Position numbers and translations under genes: made by a program
Origin: Prevotella sp.
GTDB lineage: Bacteria; Bacteroidota; Bacteroidia; Bacteroidales; Bacteroidaceae
Length of the DNA: 14,213 nucleotides
Assembly (NCBI GenBank): GCA_016283605.1
Contig: JAEENF010000080.1
Span: 1 to 14,213, forward strand
Direction of reading: 5' to 3'
In this document: positions 6,022-14,213 of the stretch, piece after piece
Position numbering within the stretch: position 1 is the first letter of the stretch
Layout: each line of letters starts with the position of its first letter
The notes under the pieces: generated by a model
Database searches by the model: none
What the model was told of the DNA's origin: nothing
The model's input: the letters and a program-made list of their open reading frames with translations, nothing else

Positions 6022-7989
6022 TTATTCGAATACCAGATAGCTGTTGTCAACCGTAAAACGGAAGTAGAAATTGTCCGGATCGATAGTATTGATGCCAATG
6101 TAGTCTTGGAAATAATCCACATCATCGGTACCGTGCATTACAGCCTTGATATCAGCAGTGCCATCTCCCTTGTTCTCAACGGTAAGAGTGACCTTGGCAC
6201 CGTTCATGGCACTAAGCCATGCACCCCAGTCAGCCTGACCTCCACTGGTTTTCAGATTAGAGTTACCGTCATAACCAGCACCCCAGCCGTAGTTGTCTGA
6301 ACGCAAAACGGCATACTCAGACAGGTCGGCTTTATTGAGGACTACCACAAAGTTGTTCCAGTTAGCAGCGCCAGATGTATAGTTCGTGAAGTTGACTGTG
6401 CAAATCTGGTGAGCACAAACCTGAATAAGAGGAGAGTGAGTGCTCCACCATCCTGCACTACAGTCGGGTACACCCAGTTCATTGTCGAATACCAAGTGGC
6501 ACCCATCGACTGTGAAGCGGAAGTAGAAGTCATCCGGATCAATCGTGTTAATGCCCTTGTACTCCTGCAAATAATCCACGCCGTCATTTCCATGCATCAC
6601 AGCCTTGATGTCAGCAGTACCATCACCATTATTAGTGATATAGGCAGTTACCTTAGCACCATCCATAGCAGCGCGCCATGCATCCCAGTCTGCCTGACCT
6701 CCGCTGGTAACCAAATTAGTATTGCCATCGTAGCCAGCACCCCATCCAAAATTGTCGGCACGGACTACTGCGTACTCCGTAAGGTCGGCTTTGTTAAGAA
6801 CAACCACGAAGTTGTTCCAGTTAGCAGCGCCAGACGAATAGTTGGTGAAGTTAACAACCTTTGTCTCCTTCGGCTCAACCTTGATATTGTCCGTATGCAC
6901 AGACCACCAGCCAGAAGAATTATCCTCAGCACCCAGGATATGTGGATTGGGAACGACAACAGTCTCTGTGAATGCAGAGAGTTCGTCTACTACATAGAAT
7001 GTCTTGACAGCAACGACAGGCTTAGCGGCTGTCTCGCCCTTGAAGGTCTTGGTGTACATTGCCACAAGTGTCTTCTTTCCAAGTTCGTAGATGTTAGGAA
7101 TAGTCTCAAACAACAGGTCATCAGCGGTAACTTCCTTCGTGACACCCTCCTCGAACATCACTGTTCCTGTCACATTGGCCAAAGCCTCCTTTTCTGTTGT
7201 TCCAACAAGCACTTCTGAAGGAACACCCGAAATCTCCAATGACAGGGGCTGTTTGTCCTCCTTAGTGGTAAATCCGCCTATCGGCTCTATGTTTGAACCA
7301 AGGAAACTGACTAGTGATCCTTCAACGCCTATACGGCAACAGATGTCTTTCTCTGCGCCTGTAGACGGGAAGGCAGAGGTTTGTGTATAGGTCTTTGTCA
7401 ATTCGCCATTCGTCATCTCTATGAACAGTCCGCCGTTACCACGGTTCACAGTAATGGTGATCTTGCCATTCATGCCCTGGACACTTCCATCAATATCGTC
7501 ATCACCGGAAGAGTTCTTGAAATTACCACCGATGAGACTTCTGTCAATCTCTGTTCCTGTCGTATTCCACTCAGAGTTCTTAGTGGGGTCATTATCGAAG
7601 CGGATGACACCGAATTCATCGCCCACAGCCCCATTGTACTGATTAAGAACGATATAGAAATTCTTAAAATACTTGTTGTCTGGATTAACAGTAAGTTTAA
7701 ACTGAGCCTGCCATATTTCTCCTGCAGGAATAACATAGGTCTTACCAAGCGTCCAGAAGCCAGCAGTCAAGTCTTCTTTACCAATATTATAAACATCCTC
7801 CTCAAGACCTTCCAGAAGAGCGTCATCATCGTCCCCCTGAGACTTAGAATTTGCAATGGAGTCAACCTTGTTGGAAATCCAACCTGGAGAGTCAACGCCA
7901 TACATTTCGCTACCCTCACAACTTGTCAGGCTCACCAGAGCAAGTGCTAATGCGCCAATAGAGCTCGCTATTTTATAGACTAATTTCAT
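6022..7989 (-). CDS. SusE/F-position surface glycan-binding lipoprotein
   Basis: The 655-residue protein begins with a lipoprotein signal (LTSC, lipidated Cys24) followed by EGSEMYG and, further on, an acidic DDDD (53-56). I see four globular parts: a beta-rich module at about 75-232 (GFWT ... FYIVLNQYN ... GVIRFDN), an Ig-like spacer at about 247-336, and two closely related modules at 355-501 and 512-655. The last module ends flush with the C-terminus. The modules share GWWS, NFTNY.SGAANWNNFVVVLNKADL and GWGAGYDGN. They resemble non-catalytic domains attached to plant-polysaccharide enzymes in Bacteroidota. No catalytic motif is visible. The place right after susD and the lipoprotein signal indicate a surface protein that captures arabinan for SusC/D. 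Similarity to true SusE/SusF is positional only. Binding to arabinan is inferred from the locus, and I cannot name a CBM family. Confidence 0.78.
   Translation of the reverse strand: MKLVYKIASSIGALALALVSLTSCEGSEMYGVDSPGWISNKVDSIANSKSQGDDDDALLEGLEEDVYNIGKEDLTAGFWTLGKTYVIPAGEIWQAQFKLTVNPDNKYFKNFYIVLNQYNGAVGDEFGVIRFDNDPTKNSEWNTTGTEIDRSLIGGNFKNSSGDDDIDGSVQGMNGKITITVNRGNGGLFIEMTNGELTKTYTQTSAFPSTGAEKDICCRIGVEGSLVSFLGSNIEPIGGFTTKEDKQPLSLEISGVPSEVLVGTTEKEALANVTGTVMFEEGVTKEVTADDLLFETIPNIYELGKKTLVAMYTKTFKGETAAKPVVAVKTFYVVDELSAFTETVVVPNPHILGAEDNSSGWWSVHTDNIKVEPKETKVVNFTNYSSGAANWNNFVVVLNKADLTEYAVVRADNFGWGAGYDGNTNLVTSGGQADWDAWRAAMDGAKVTAYITNNGDGTADIKAVMHGNDGVDYLQEYKGINTIDPDDFYFRFTVDGCHLVFDNELGVPDCSAGWWSTHSPLIQVCAHQICTVNFTNYTSGAANWNNFVVVLNKADLSEYAVLRSDNYGWGAGYDGNSNLKTSGGQADWGAWLSAMNGAKVTLTVENKGDGTADIKAVMHGTDDVDYFQDYIGINTIDPDNFYFRFTVDNSYLVFE
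6025..6912 (-). repeat. Tandem duplication of the putative binding module
   Basis: DNA at 6487-6912 and 6025-6453 encodes two copies of one module with a 459-bp (153-codon) period. An ungapped alignment of residues 360-501 and 513-654 gives 104 identities in 142 by hand count. The nucleotide sequence is also visibly alike (for example GTTGTTCCAGTTAGCAGCGC in both). The N-terminal module (75-232) is a far more divergent relative. Differences cluster in the first strand (two extra cysteines, 525 and 530, only in the last copy) and in surface positions. Confidence 0.9.
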
Positions 7990-8022
7990 AATTATCTCTT
8001 TTTTCTATGTTCAAATATATTA

Positions 8023-9825
8023 TCAATTCCCTAAGCTAACTACGGGGTGTACCGTCCAGCCTTTCTGAGAGAAATAATTAGCATTACTTGTGCTATTATT
8101 TGCTGAGTTGCCAACCAGATTAGGATTATCGTTCAGAGTACCTATATAAATAGGAATGAACTCATGTCCCTGGATATAAGTATCATAGGAAGATTTCAGT
8201 TCTGAGTCGATTCCGACCTGAGAATAGCTTACTTCCTCCTTGATGCGGGTTTTGTCGCTTGAACGACGGAATGTTCCGTGTTCCTTCAGCTGCTGAAGAC
8301 GATCAGCCGTATTGAAGAATCCCCAACGGATGAGGTCGAAACCACGTCCGAACTCACAACCGAACTCCTTCGGACGCTCTACGTTGGCAATCTGCTCAAA
8401 CAATTTGTCTGCTGAGTTAAAATCAGCCAGTTTCAGATCGGCCAGCCCAGCACGCTTACGCACTTGATTAATCCAGTCAATAGCCTGTTGCGTCGGTCCG
8501 TTTACCTCGTTTTCACACTCAGCAGCACGAAGCAGTACATCCGAATAGCGCATCAGACGCAGATTGATACCACAGTGCAAGCCCACGGTAATACCATTAT
8601 AAAGTCCAGTACGCAAGTTTGTCCACTTGGCAATAGGCAGACCACCGTTATTGTCATTGGTAGCCACAGGATCGCCGTTTGTCATCTTAGCCGTATAGCA
8701 TACGTTCCCAAACTCAAATCCGTCCCATTCTGGTTCGTAGGTGCCAATGGTCCAGTAGAGTCTCGGGTCAAGACCACCGCTTGTAGTACGTTCTGCCTTG
8801 AAGAGTTGATAGAGCCATGGAGAAGCAGAGAGGTCTGCCCATCCGCTGTAACGTCCAGGACCGAAGTTACTCTCTATAGCATGGCCTTGAGTAGCATTGG
8901 CACTCGTGTTTACTGGTGTCCACTCATCATCAGTACCCTGTGTTCCATAATCCAGATACTGCACCTCGAACAGACTTTCAGAATTGTTCTCATAAGCAGC
9001 TCCTTCGCGGAAATTATCACCATAGTTCTTCATCAACTCATACTTACCGTATTTTCCATTGATGATATCCTTCAACACGGTAAGAGCATCATTGTACTTA
9101 TGTCTTTGCATGAGCGAGCGGGCATAGTAACCGGCAGCAGCACCCGATGTTGCTCTACCTAAAGCCCATTCGCCGCCCAGTTCACGCGTTGGCAGAAGTT
9201 CCATGGCCTCCTTGAAGTCACCCTCAACGAGGTCGAGCACCCGGTCATACTGGGCGAATCCATCAGCATCGCCTTCCTGCTTATTAGGTACATTCAGTGT
9301 GGAAAGCTCCGAATAGAGATTATAATCAGTAATAATAAGGGGATTCTGATAGTAACCTACAAGATTATAATAGGACAATCCACGAAGGAAAAGAGCCTGG
9401 CCCTTGATACGTTTCATCTTGTCGTTCATCTCTATAGGGTTGTCCTTATCTTCGAATTTCGAAGTGATGAAATTACAGACCTTGATCGTGTAGTACCAAT
9501 CACGCCATGGCCACTGATTCATCTCATTGTCAATACCAGTGTTCAGGTCATCATAAGGCTGATACCAGACCTGAGAAGAGTTCCATACTTCATCACCTCG
9601 GCATACATCATATGTATAGCCAACACGGGCATAAGTACCCTCCATGCGGATATGATTATAAGCAGCAATGACACTCTCCTCCAACTCATTTGGCAGTTTA
9701 CCGAAATCGTCGGTGATTTGCTGGTTGGGATTCTCCACATCCAATTTACCCTCACACGATGTCAGCGTTATACCCAATCCCAAAAGGACAGCAAGGGAAA
9801 TATTATACAGTTTCATATTATTCAC
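8023..9825 (-). CDS. SusD/RagB-family outer-membrane glycan-binding lipoprotein
   Basis: SusD-like lipoproteins lid the SusC barrel and deliver glycans to it at the cell surface. The 600-residue product has a lipoprotein signal with LTSC (Cys24) followed by EGKLDVENPN. Helical TPR-like segments follow, including FLRGLSYYNLVGYY (146-159), which is typical of the family. The C-terminal half shows WINQVRKRAGL (451-461), the block RPKEFGCEFGRGFDLIRWG (484-502) and FIPIYIGTLNDNPNLVGN (556-573), all characteristic of RagB/SusD. The start may be 9825 or the ATG three codons on (MKLYNIS), which also gives a good signal peptide. It lies 48 bp downstream of susC and 33 bp upstream of the SusE-like gene. 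The binding specificity cannot be read directly; arabinan is inferred from the two GH43 genes. Confidence 0.95.
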   Translation of the reverse strand: MNNMKLYNISLAVLLGLGITLTSCEGKLDVENPNQQITDDFGKLPNELEESVIAAYNHIRMEGTYARVGYTYDVCRGDEVWNSSQVWYQPYDDLNTGIDNEMNQWPWRDWYYTIKVCNFITSKFEDKDNPIEMNDKMKRIKGQALFLRGLSYYNLVGYYQNPLIITDYNLYSELSTLNVPNKQEGDADGFAQYDRVLDLVEGDFKEAMELLPTRELGGEWALGRATSGAAAGYYARSLMQRHKYNDALTVLKDIINGKYGKYELMKNYGDNFREGAAYENNSESLFEVQYLDYGTQGTDDEWTPVNTSANATQGHAIESNFGPGRYSGWADLSASPWLYQLFKAERTTSGGLDPRLYWTIGTYEPEWDGFEFGNVCYTAKMTNGDPVATNDNNGGLPIAKWTNLRTGLYNGITVGLHCGINLRLMRYSDVLLRAAECENEVNGPTQQAIDWINQVRKRAGLADLKLADFNSADKLFEQIANVERPKEFGCEFGRGFDLIRWGFFNTADRLQQLKEHGTFRRSSDKTRIKEEVSYSQVGIDSELKSSYDTYIQGHEFIPIYIGTLNDNPNLVGNSANNSTSNANYFSQKGWTVHPVVSLGN

Positions 9826-9862
9826 GTTTTCTTTTTTCTACTTTAATAAATCTATTGTAACA

Positions 9863-9880
9863 GCTTAGAACGCTTAGAAC
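9863..9880 (-). repeat. 9-bp tandem duplication at the susC stop codon
   Basis: GCTTAGAAC occurs twice back to back (9863-9871 and 9872-9880). On the coding strand this gives TTC TAA GCG TTC TAA, so the susC stop is repeated in frame after two codons. It looks like a small replication-slippage duplication without effect on the protein. Confidence 0.8.
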
Positions 9881-12800
9881 GAGAAATTCAAACCGACCAT
9901 GAAGCTGCGTGCACTTGGATATGAGCAGTAGTTGAGGCCTGGGGTAAAGGTTCCACCTGCATAGTCAACATTATATCCTTTGTAACCTGTAATGGTTAAG
10001 AGATTCTGTGCAGATGCATAGATTCGCACACCAGAGACGTAGTTACCGAACCACTTGTTAGGCAGGTTACAACCGAGTTCAATATTAGCAAGCTTCCAAT
10101 AAGCTGCGTTCTGGATCTTACGCTCACTGAAAAGATTATTCCAACTTGTACCTGTAACTGACTCATAAGTACGAGGTACATCAGAAAGGTAGGTCAATCC
10201 ATCTGACGACCAGACATTAGCGCCGAGTATGGCCACGTCTTTATTGCCTGGACCATAGCAAGAATTCAATTCATTATAGATGAAGTCGGCAACATGATAA
10301 TTCAAAGCGCCAAAGGTAGAGATGCTCAGGTCGAACATCTTATATTCCAGATGGGCACTCAGGCCGAAATTAATCTTTGGCATACCGCTACCCAATACCA
10401 CACGGTCATCGGCAGTAATCGTACCGTCACCATTGACATCTTCATAATAGCAGTCGCCGACCTGTGCACTTGGCTGGTAAAACTCCATACCCTTTCCAAT
10501 TGCATAATCATTGAGTTCATTCAACTTCGTCTGATTAGTAATAATGCCTTTGTAGACATAGCCATAGAACTGACCCAGTTCCTGTCCTTCATAGGTGATA
10601 TAATCATTACCATCGATGCGGTAACCTGTATCGTTAGCCAATGATGTCACCTTATTCTTAATGGTAGTGAGGTTGGCACTGATATCATATTTCAAAGCAT
10701 GATCATGATTGCGATAAGTTGCAGAGAACTCCAAACCGGTATTCTCCATAGTAGCAGCGTTCATGGTAACGCTCGTGTTAGAAACGCCAGCATTAGAGGG
10801 GACAGCAACACCTGTCAACAGATCCTTTGACTTGTTCTTGAACCACTCTGCAGTGAACTCAATGCGATTGTTCAACAAAGCCAGGTCGATACCAACACTC
10901 AAGGTTGTCTTCTTTTCCCATGCAATCTGCTTATTAATGAAAGTTGAAACAGCAGAACCCGTCACAGGCTGGTTACCGAAACTATATGTCATATTGTTAC
11001 GCATCATGGTTGCATAATACTGGTAATTACCAATATTCTCATTACCAAGTTCACCATATCCTGCACGTACCTTAAACATATTTATAATATCGCGGTCGAT
11101 TGGGAAGAAGTCTTCCTTATCAAAGCGCCAACCGAGAGAAACGGATGGGAAAGTACCCCAGTGGTTGTTCGATGAAAGACGAGAACTACCATCCCGACGG
11201 ACAACAGCAGATAAGAGATACTTGCCATCGTAATCGTAAATCAGACGACCGATATAAGAAGCTAAGACGTGCTTGTCCTCATATGAACTTGCATCTTTTG
11301 ATGCAGCATTCTGAATCTGGAGGAAATATGGCTCCGTGAAGTTATTACCCCATGCGGTCAGATTATTGGTATTCTCTTCCTCATAAGTCTGACCAACCAC
11401 GACATTCACATGATGTTTGCCAAAAGTTCCATCATAGTTCAACGTATTCTCAATCAGAGCATCTGCATAGGTCCTTCTGCCTTTTTCCAAACGCTCGTTT
11501 TCCTTGAGCAGAGCCACACGAGGTCCTTGAACCCACGCCGGAATCCATGTCTTGTCAATGCAATGTGTTTTACTGTAAGACAAATTCAACTTATAACTCA
11601 ATTTATGGTTCTTGCTTTCTATGCCAAACATGCCAAGCAGGTCAACATCTGCAGAACCAGTGGCCACCACTCGGTCAACCAGAGTATTACGCTCCAAGAG
11701 ATTGTTGGTCAGCAATGGGTTAGTGGCAGAGATATCACCATGGATTGCATTATAACCTACGCCATAGCCATATGCGTCATAATTAACATTAGCTGCCATC
11801 GGCACCAGATCATCAAGCACCCATGTTGACTCGTCATATGCCTTGATTGTAGGCTGCATCGTCACTGTACCAAGCAATACGTTGGGCAAGTTTCCGTAAA
11901 GTCCTTGGATGTACTCATTAGCATTTGATATAGATGTATTATCCTGATCGGAATGAGAATAGACTATACTTGTACGGAACTTGATGAACTTAGTGTCCAT
12001 CGTATTATTCCAACGAGCGGTAAAACGCTGGTAATTAGGACCTTGTCCCTCCAGTGTACCTTTCTGACTATAATAGTCAAGACCTACATTATATGTATTA
12101 TTGGCACCGCCACCACTCAGGTTGACATTGTGATTCTGACGGATACCTGTCTTGAAAACTTCTTTGAACCAATCGGTATCGGTATTATCCTGGAAATGAT
12201 ATCTGCCATCTTCACCAAGACGATATCCGCCATACAGGGCTTTACCTGAATTAGTGAGAGCAGTACCGATATACTGGCTATACTGATCAGCATTCATCAC
12301 GTCATAAACGCCACTGCGAACCTTGTCAATGCCAAAATAGCCTTTATAGTCAACTTTTAGTGGCTGGTCTTTCTTTCCACCCTTCGTTGTGATAATAACC
12401 ACACCATTCGCTGCGCGTGAACCATAAATAGCACCTGCAGAAGCATCCTTCAGCACCTGAATGGTCTCGATATCATTCGGAGAGAAGTCACGGATTGAGG
12501 TACCCATAGGCACACCATCAATCACATAGAGAGGTGAAGTATCACCGAAGGAGCCCACACCACGAATACGTACCATTGGGTCTGCACCGGGCTGACCGTC
12601 GGTAGTAATCTGTACACCAGCCACCTTTCCCTCGAGCATCGAAGAAATGTTGTTGTGTGACACACGCTTGAGTTCGTCGGCATTCACAATAGACACTGAA
12701 CCTGTGAGGTCGGCCTTCTTTTGTGTACCATAACCCACAACGACCACCTGGTCGAGCATCTGTGAGTCTGACTCTAACTGAATTTGATTAAGGATCGCGC

Positions 12801-13092
12801 GTCCGCGTACGGCAATTTCACGATCTTTGTAACCAACATAGCTGATCACGAGCGTGGCATCAGCAGGAACACTCAACTCGAAGTTACCATCGTAATCGGT
12901 AATGGCTCCCGATTGAGCACCTTTCACCTTGACAGTGGCACCAATCAGGGCCTCACCGTCTTGGTCAACAACCTGACCACTGACCTTAATGGTCTGTTGG
13001 GCCACAGACGCCATCACAGGGGTCGGACAGAGCGTCAGCCCTCCCATGATACCCAAAGAAAGCATCGCAGAGAATAATACTTGTTTTCTCAT
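9874..13092 (-). CDS. SusC/RagA-family TonB-dependent outer-membrane transporter
   Basis: SusC-like proteins import oligosaccharides across the outer membrane with energy from TonB. This 1072-residue protein has a signal peptide (cut near VMA, 26-28), a carboxypeptidase-regulatory-like beta domain (about 36-108, VSGQVVDQDGEALIGATV) and a TonB box region, DQVVVVGYGTQKK (114-126). The plug domain (to about 237) contains LYVIDGVP and AIYGSRAANGVVIITTKGG. A 22-strand barrel type of sequence runs to the C-terminus, which ends in aromatic FSF. No N-terminal STN signalling domain is present, so control by an anti-sigma/ECF pair is not expected, in keeping with the AraC-type regulator gene just upstream. 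It forms the first gene of the operon after a 169-bp intergenic region with promoter and operator-like repeats. Arabino-oligosaccharide as cargo is inferred from the neighbouring GH43 genes. Confidence 0.96.
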   Translation of the reverse strand: MRKQVLFSAMLSLGIMGGLTLCPTPVMASVAQQTIKVSGQVVDQDGEALIGATVKVKGAQSGAITDYDGNFELSVPADATLVISYVGYKDREIAVRGRAILNQIQLESDSQMLDQVVVVGYGTQKKADLTGSVSIVNADELKRVSHNNISSMLEGKVAGVQITTDGQPGADPMVRIRGVGSFGDTSPLYVIDGVPMGTSIRDFSPNDIETIQVLKDASAGAIYGSRAANGVVIITTKGGKKDQPLKVDYKGYFGIDKVRSGVYDVMNADQYSQYIGTALTNSGKALYGGYRLGEDGRYHFQDNTDTDWFKEVFKTGIRQNHNVNLSGGGANNTYNVGLDYYSQKGTLEGQGPNYQRFTARWNNTMDTKFIKFRTSIVYSHSDQDNTSISNANEYIQGLYGNLPNVLLGTVTMQPTIKAYDESTWVLDDLVPMAANVNYDAYGYGVGYNAIHGDISATNPLLTNNLLERNTLVDRVVATGSADVDLLGMFGIESKNHKLSYKLNLSYSKTHCIDKTWIPAWVQGPRVALLKENERLEKGRRTYADALIENTLNYDGTFGKHHVNVVVGQTYEEENTNNLTAWGNNFTEPYFLQIQNAASKDASSYEDKHVLASYIGRLIYDYDGKYLLSAVVRRDGSSRLSSNNHWGTFPSVSLGWRFDKEDFFPIDRDIINMFKVRAGYGELGNENIGNYQYYATMMRNNMTYSFGNQPVTGSAVSTFINKQIAWEKKTTLSVGIDLALLNNRIEFTAEWFKNKSKDLLTGVAVPSNAGVSNTSVTMNAATMENTGLEFSATYRNHDHALKYDISANLTTIKNKVTSLANDTGYRIDGNDYITYEGQELGQFYGYVYKGIITNQTKLNELNDYAIGKGMEFYQPSAQVGDCYYEDVNGDGTITADDRVVLGSGMPKINFGLSAHLEYKMFDLSISTFGALNYHVADFIYNELNSCYGPGNKDVAILGANVWSSDGLTYLSDVPRTYESVTGTSWNNLFSERKIQNAAYWKLANIELGCNLPNKWFGNYVSGVRIYASAQNLLTITGYKGYNVDYAGGTFTPGLNYCSYPSARSFMVGLNFSF

Positions 13093-13142
13093 TGCTAATT
13101 GTTTTTAGTTTAAAATTAATTGATATTAGTGAAATTTTGCTG

Positions 13143-13150
13143 CAAAGGTA
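13143..13150 (-). promoter_or_regulatory. -7 element of the susC operon promoter
   Basis: On the minus strand TACCTTTG (13150-13143) matches TAnnTTTG and would start RNA near 13136, about 44 nt ahead of the susC ATG. Twenty nt upstream, where TTTG is expected (13171-13174), the strand reads CACC. The nearest TTTG is 26 nt away. The promoter therefore seems to lack a proper -33 box, as expected for one that needs an activator. Confidence 0.6.
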
Positions 13151-13170
13151 AAGAATAGAATGAACGGGTT

Positions 13171-13203
13171 GGTGGACAAAACAACTTATTAGGTGGACAA
13201 AAC
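13171..13203. promoter_or_regulatory. Direct-repeat operator upstream of susC (GGTGGACAAAAC x2)
   Basis: GGTGGACAAAAC occurs at 13171-13182 and 13192-13203, two exact 12-bp copies with a 21-bp period, so both lie on the same face of the helix. The promoter-proximal copy starts exactly where the -33 box should be. AraC-type activators typically bind such direct repeats next to the -35/-33 region. The adjacent regulator gene, ending 58 bp away, is the natural candidate to bind here. The rest of the intergenic region (13204-13261) is AT-rich and shows only a weak 7-bp inverted repeat. Confidence 0.7.
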
Positions 13204-13261
13204 GGTTTAAGTGCTTATATGTGCGTTTTTTCTACCTCTTGACATATATCAATGCTATTTT

Positions 13262-14213
13262 TCAGTTAGCACCATAGGCTCTCGGACTCATTCCGAACAT
13301 CTTCGTGAAGCATCGGGTAAAGTACTTCGGATCGTTGAAACCGACGGCATAGGCTATCTCAGTAATATTGCGGTTGCCGGTCTTTGAGGAAAGCAATTCC
13401 TTCGCCATGTTCAGTCGGTAATTGCGGATAAACTGTCCGGCAGGAAGTCCTACTTCTGCATTCAGATGTTTGCTAACCACACTTCGGCTCATACCTAGCG
13501 CATCACAGAAATCCTGTACACCAAATTCGGCATTGGTATAGTTTCGTTCCATGATCTCCATGACCCGCTCCATAAACGGACGGGTGTTTTTCATCATTTC
13601 TACTTGATCTACCTCCACACTTTTAGTTACACTCATCTTGTAACGTTCCTGATTATCGAGGATATTCCGGATACGGGTCTGAAGCAGTCTGGGATCCTCT
13701 GATTCTTCCAACACCTTCCGGATAGGACTTAGCAGTTGCTCAGCCTCACGGCGCTTCAGTTCTGCCACCCTTCTGTTATAAAGATAGATGACAAAGCCGA
13801 TGAACAGCAGGCTCAATAACAGACGGAACCACCAACTATTCCAGAAATTGGGTTCAACGTTGACATGGATGGAAATAATATCATTCTCTTCATTGGTATT
13901 CAGGGCTGATTTGTATTTTACCTCGAAGGTATAATTACCCACAGGCAGAGCGCTGTAACGTACAGAATGTTGTCCAGGCTTCAACATGGTCCACTCTTTA
14001 TCGAAACCCTTCATCCGATAGCTGAACACACCTTGTAGCTCCTGGCCGTAGTTCAGTGCAGAGAAAGCGATGGCAAACGAACGGTTCCTTTCCTTTAATG
14101 TAATAGTCTTAGCTATGGAGATATCCTCTGTCAGATACTCACTACCTGCCTGTACATCCTGGTTGTCAACGGTCAGATGGGTAAATGTCAGTTTGCCGTG
14201 ATGGCGTACCTCA
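13262..14213 (-). CDS. Membrane-spanning Y_Y_Y/AraC regulator lacking kinase (N-terminus outside window)
   Basis: The frame enters from the right edge and ends at TGA 13264-13262; 316 residues are visible. The first ~120 match the Y_Y_Y domain that closes the periplasmic sensor of hybrid two-component systems (FAIAFSALNY, YRMKGFDKEW, LPVGNYTFEVKYKSA). A membrane helix follows (about 13774-13835, WWFRLLLSLLFIGFVIYLY), then a charged, probably coiled-coil linker (RRVAELKRREAEQLL and on). The protein ends in an AraC-type double helix-turn-helix domain (from about 13580, FCDALGMSRSVVSKHLN and ITEIAYAVGFNDPKYFTRCFTKMFGMSPR). The histidine kinase and receiver domains of a classical hybrid sensor are absent: only about 85 residues lie between membrane and HTH. 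The missing N-terminus probably holds beta-propeller repeats, by analogy with the family. It most likely senses an arabino-oligosaccharide in the periplasm and activates the susC operon directly. Confidence 0.85.
   Translation of the reverse strand, partial: EVRHHGKLTFTHLTVDNQDVQAGSEYLTEDISIAKTITLKERNRSFAIAFSALNYGQELQGVFSYRMKGFDKEWTMLKPGQHSVRYSALPVGNYTFEVKYKSALNTNEENDIISIHVNVEPNFWNSWWFRLLLSLLFIGFVIYLYNRRVAELKRREAEQLLSPIRKVLEESEDPRLLQTRIRNILDNQERYKMSVTKSVEVDQVEMMKNTRPFMERVMEIMERNYTNAEFGVQDFCDALGMSRSVVSKHLNAEVGLPAGQFIRNYRLNMAKELLSSKTGNRNITEIAYAVGFNDPKYFTRCFTKMFGMSPRAYGAN

Noticed and set aside
6409..7950. Two long plus-strand open frames (6409-7218 and 7381-7950) antisense to the SusE-like gene
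   Set aside because: Their composition mirrors the real gene's codons, and the repeated module makes them look conserved. No family resemblance or start context.
8620..8640. TTTGTCCACTT in susD as a further operator copy
   Set aside because: A single partial match inside coding sequence with no partner repeat or promoter; expected by chance.
13216..13248. TATATGT/ACATATA inverted repeat as a terminator of the regulator gene
   Set aside because: Seven AT-only pairs around a 19-nt loop are too weak, and no downstream T-run is present in the transcribed direction.

Overview
The window looks like part of a Bacteroidota chromosome, most likely a Prevotella-type gut or rumen bacterium (Prevotella, Segatella or Xylanibacter). 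The evidence is an adjacent SusC/SusD pair, Bacteroidota-type promoters (TTTG, 20 nt, TAnnTTTG), start codons without clear Shine-Dalgarno sequences, and a secreted enzyme ending in a Por/type IX-like tail. The genus is an inference.

Layout. Positions 1-794 (+) hold the 3' end of a secreted pectate lyase gene. A strong hairpin and a gene-free region of about 375 bp follow, with two divergent, well-formed promoters and a cluster of short phased repeats. Next is a short exported PBP2-like transpeptidase (1170-2285, +), which converges with 5 bp to spare on the minus-strand block. In transcription order that block is: a membrane regulator (14213-13262, cut by the window edge), SusC (13092-9874), SusD (9825-8023), a SusE/F-position lipoprotein (7989-6022), a lipoprotein GH43 endo-arabinanase (5931-3997), a second exported GH43 arabinanase (3990-2941) and queC (2944-2291). 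The minus-strand genes from susC to queC are closely packed and probably form one operon. A strong hairpin separates the SusC/D/E part from the enzymes.

How it works together. This is a compact arabinan (pectin side-chain) utilisation locus. The surface glycan-binding lipoproteins and the lipid-anchored GH43 would bind and cut arabinan outside the cell. The SusC/D pair would import oligosaccharides, and the second GH43, with a plain signal peptide, would cut them further in the periplasm. No arabinofuranosidase or arabinose catabolism gene is in view. The neighbouring pectate lyase fits the same diet. Pathway assignments rest on family signatures, not experiments.

Most notable observations: (1) the regulator joins a Y_Y_Y sensor and one membrane helix directly to an AraC-type DNA-binding domain, with no histidine kinase or receiver; (2) a 12-bp direct repeat with 21-bp period sits exactly where the susC promoter lacks its -33 box, a likely operator; (3) the SusE/F-position protein carries a recent tandem duplication of a putative glycan-binding module; (4) queC, a tRNA-modification gene, overlaps the arabinanase by an ATGA junction; (5) a heptanucleotide tract lies in frame just before the pectate lyase sorting tail, where gain or loss of one unit would remove the tail; (6) a canonical leftward promoter near 900 has no gene to drive.
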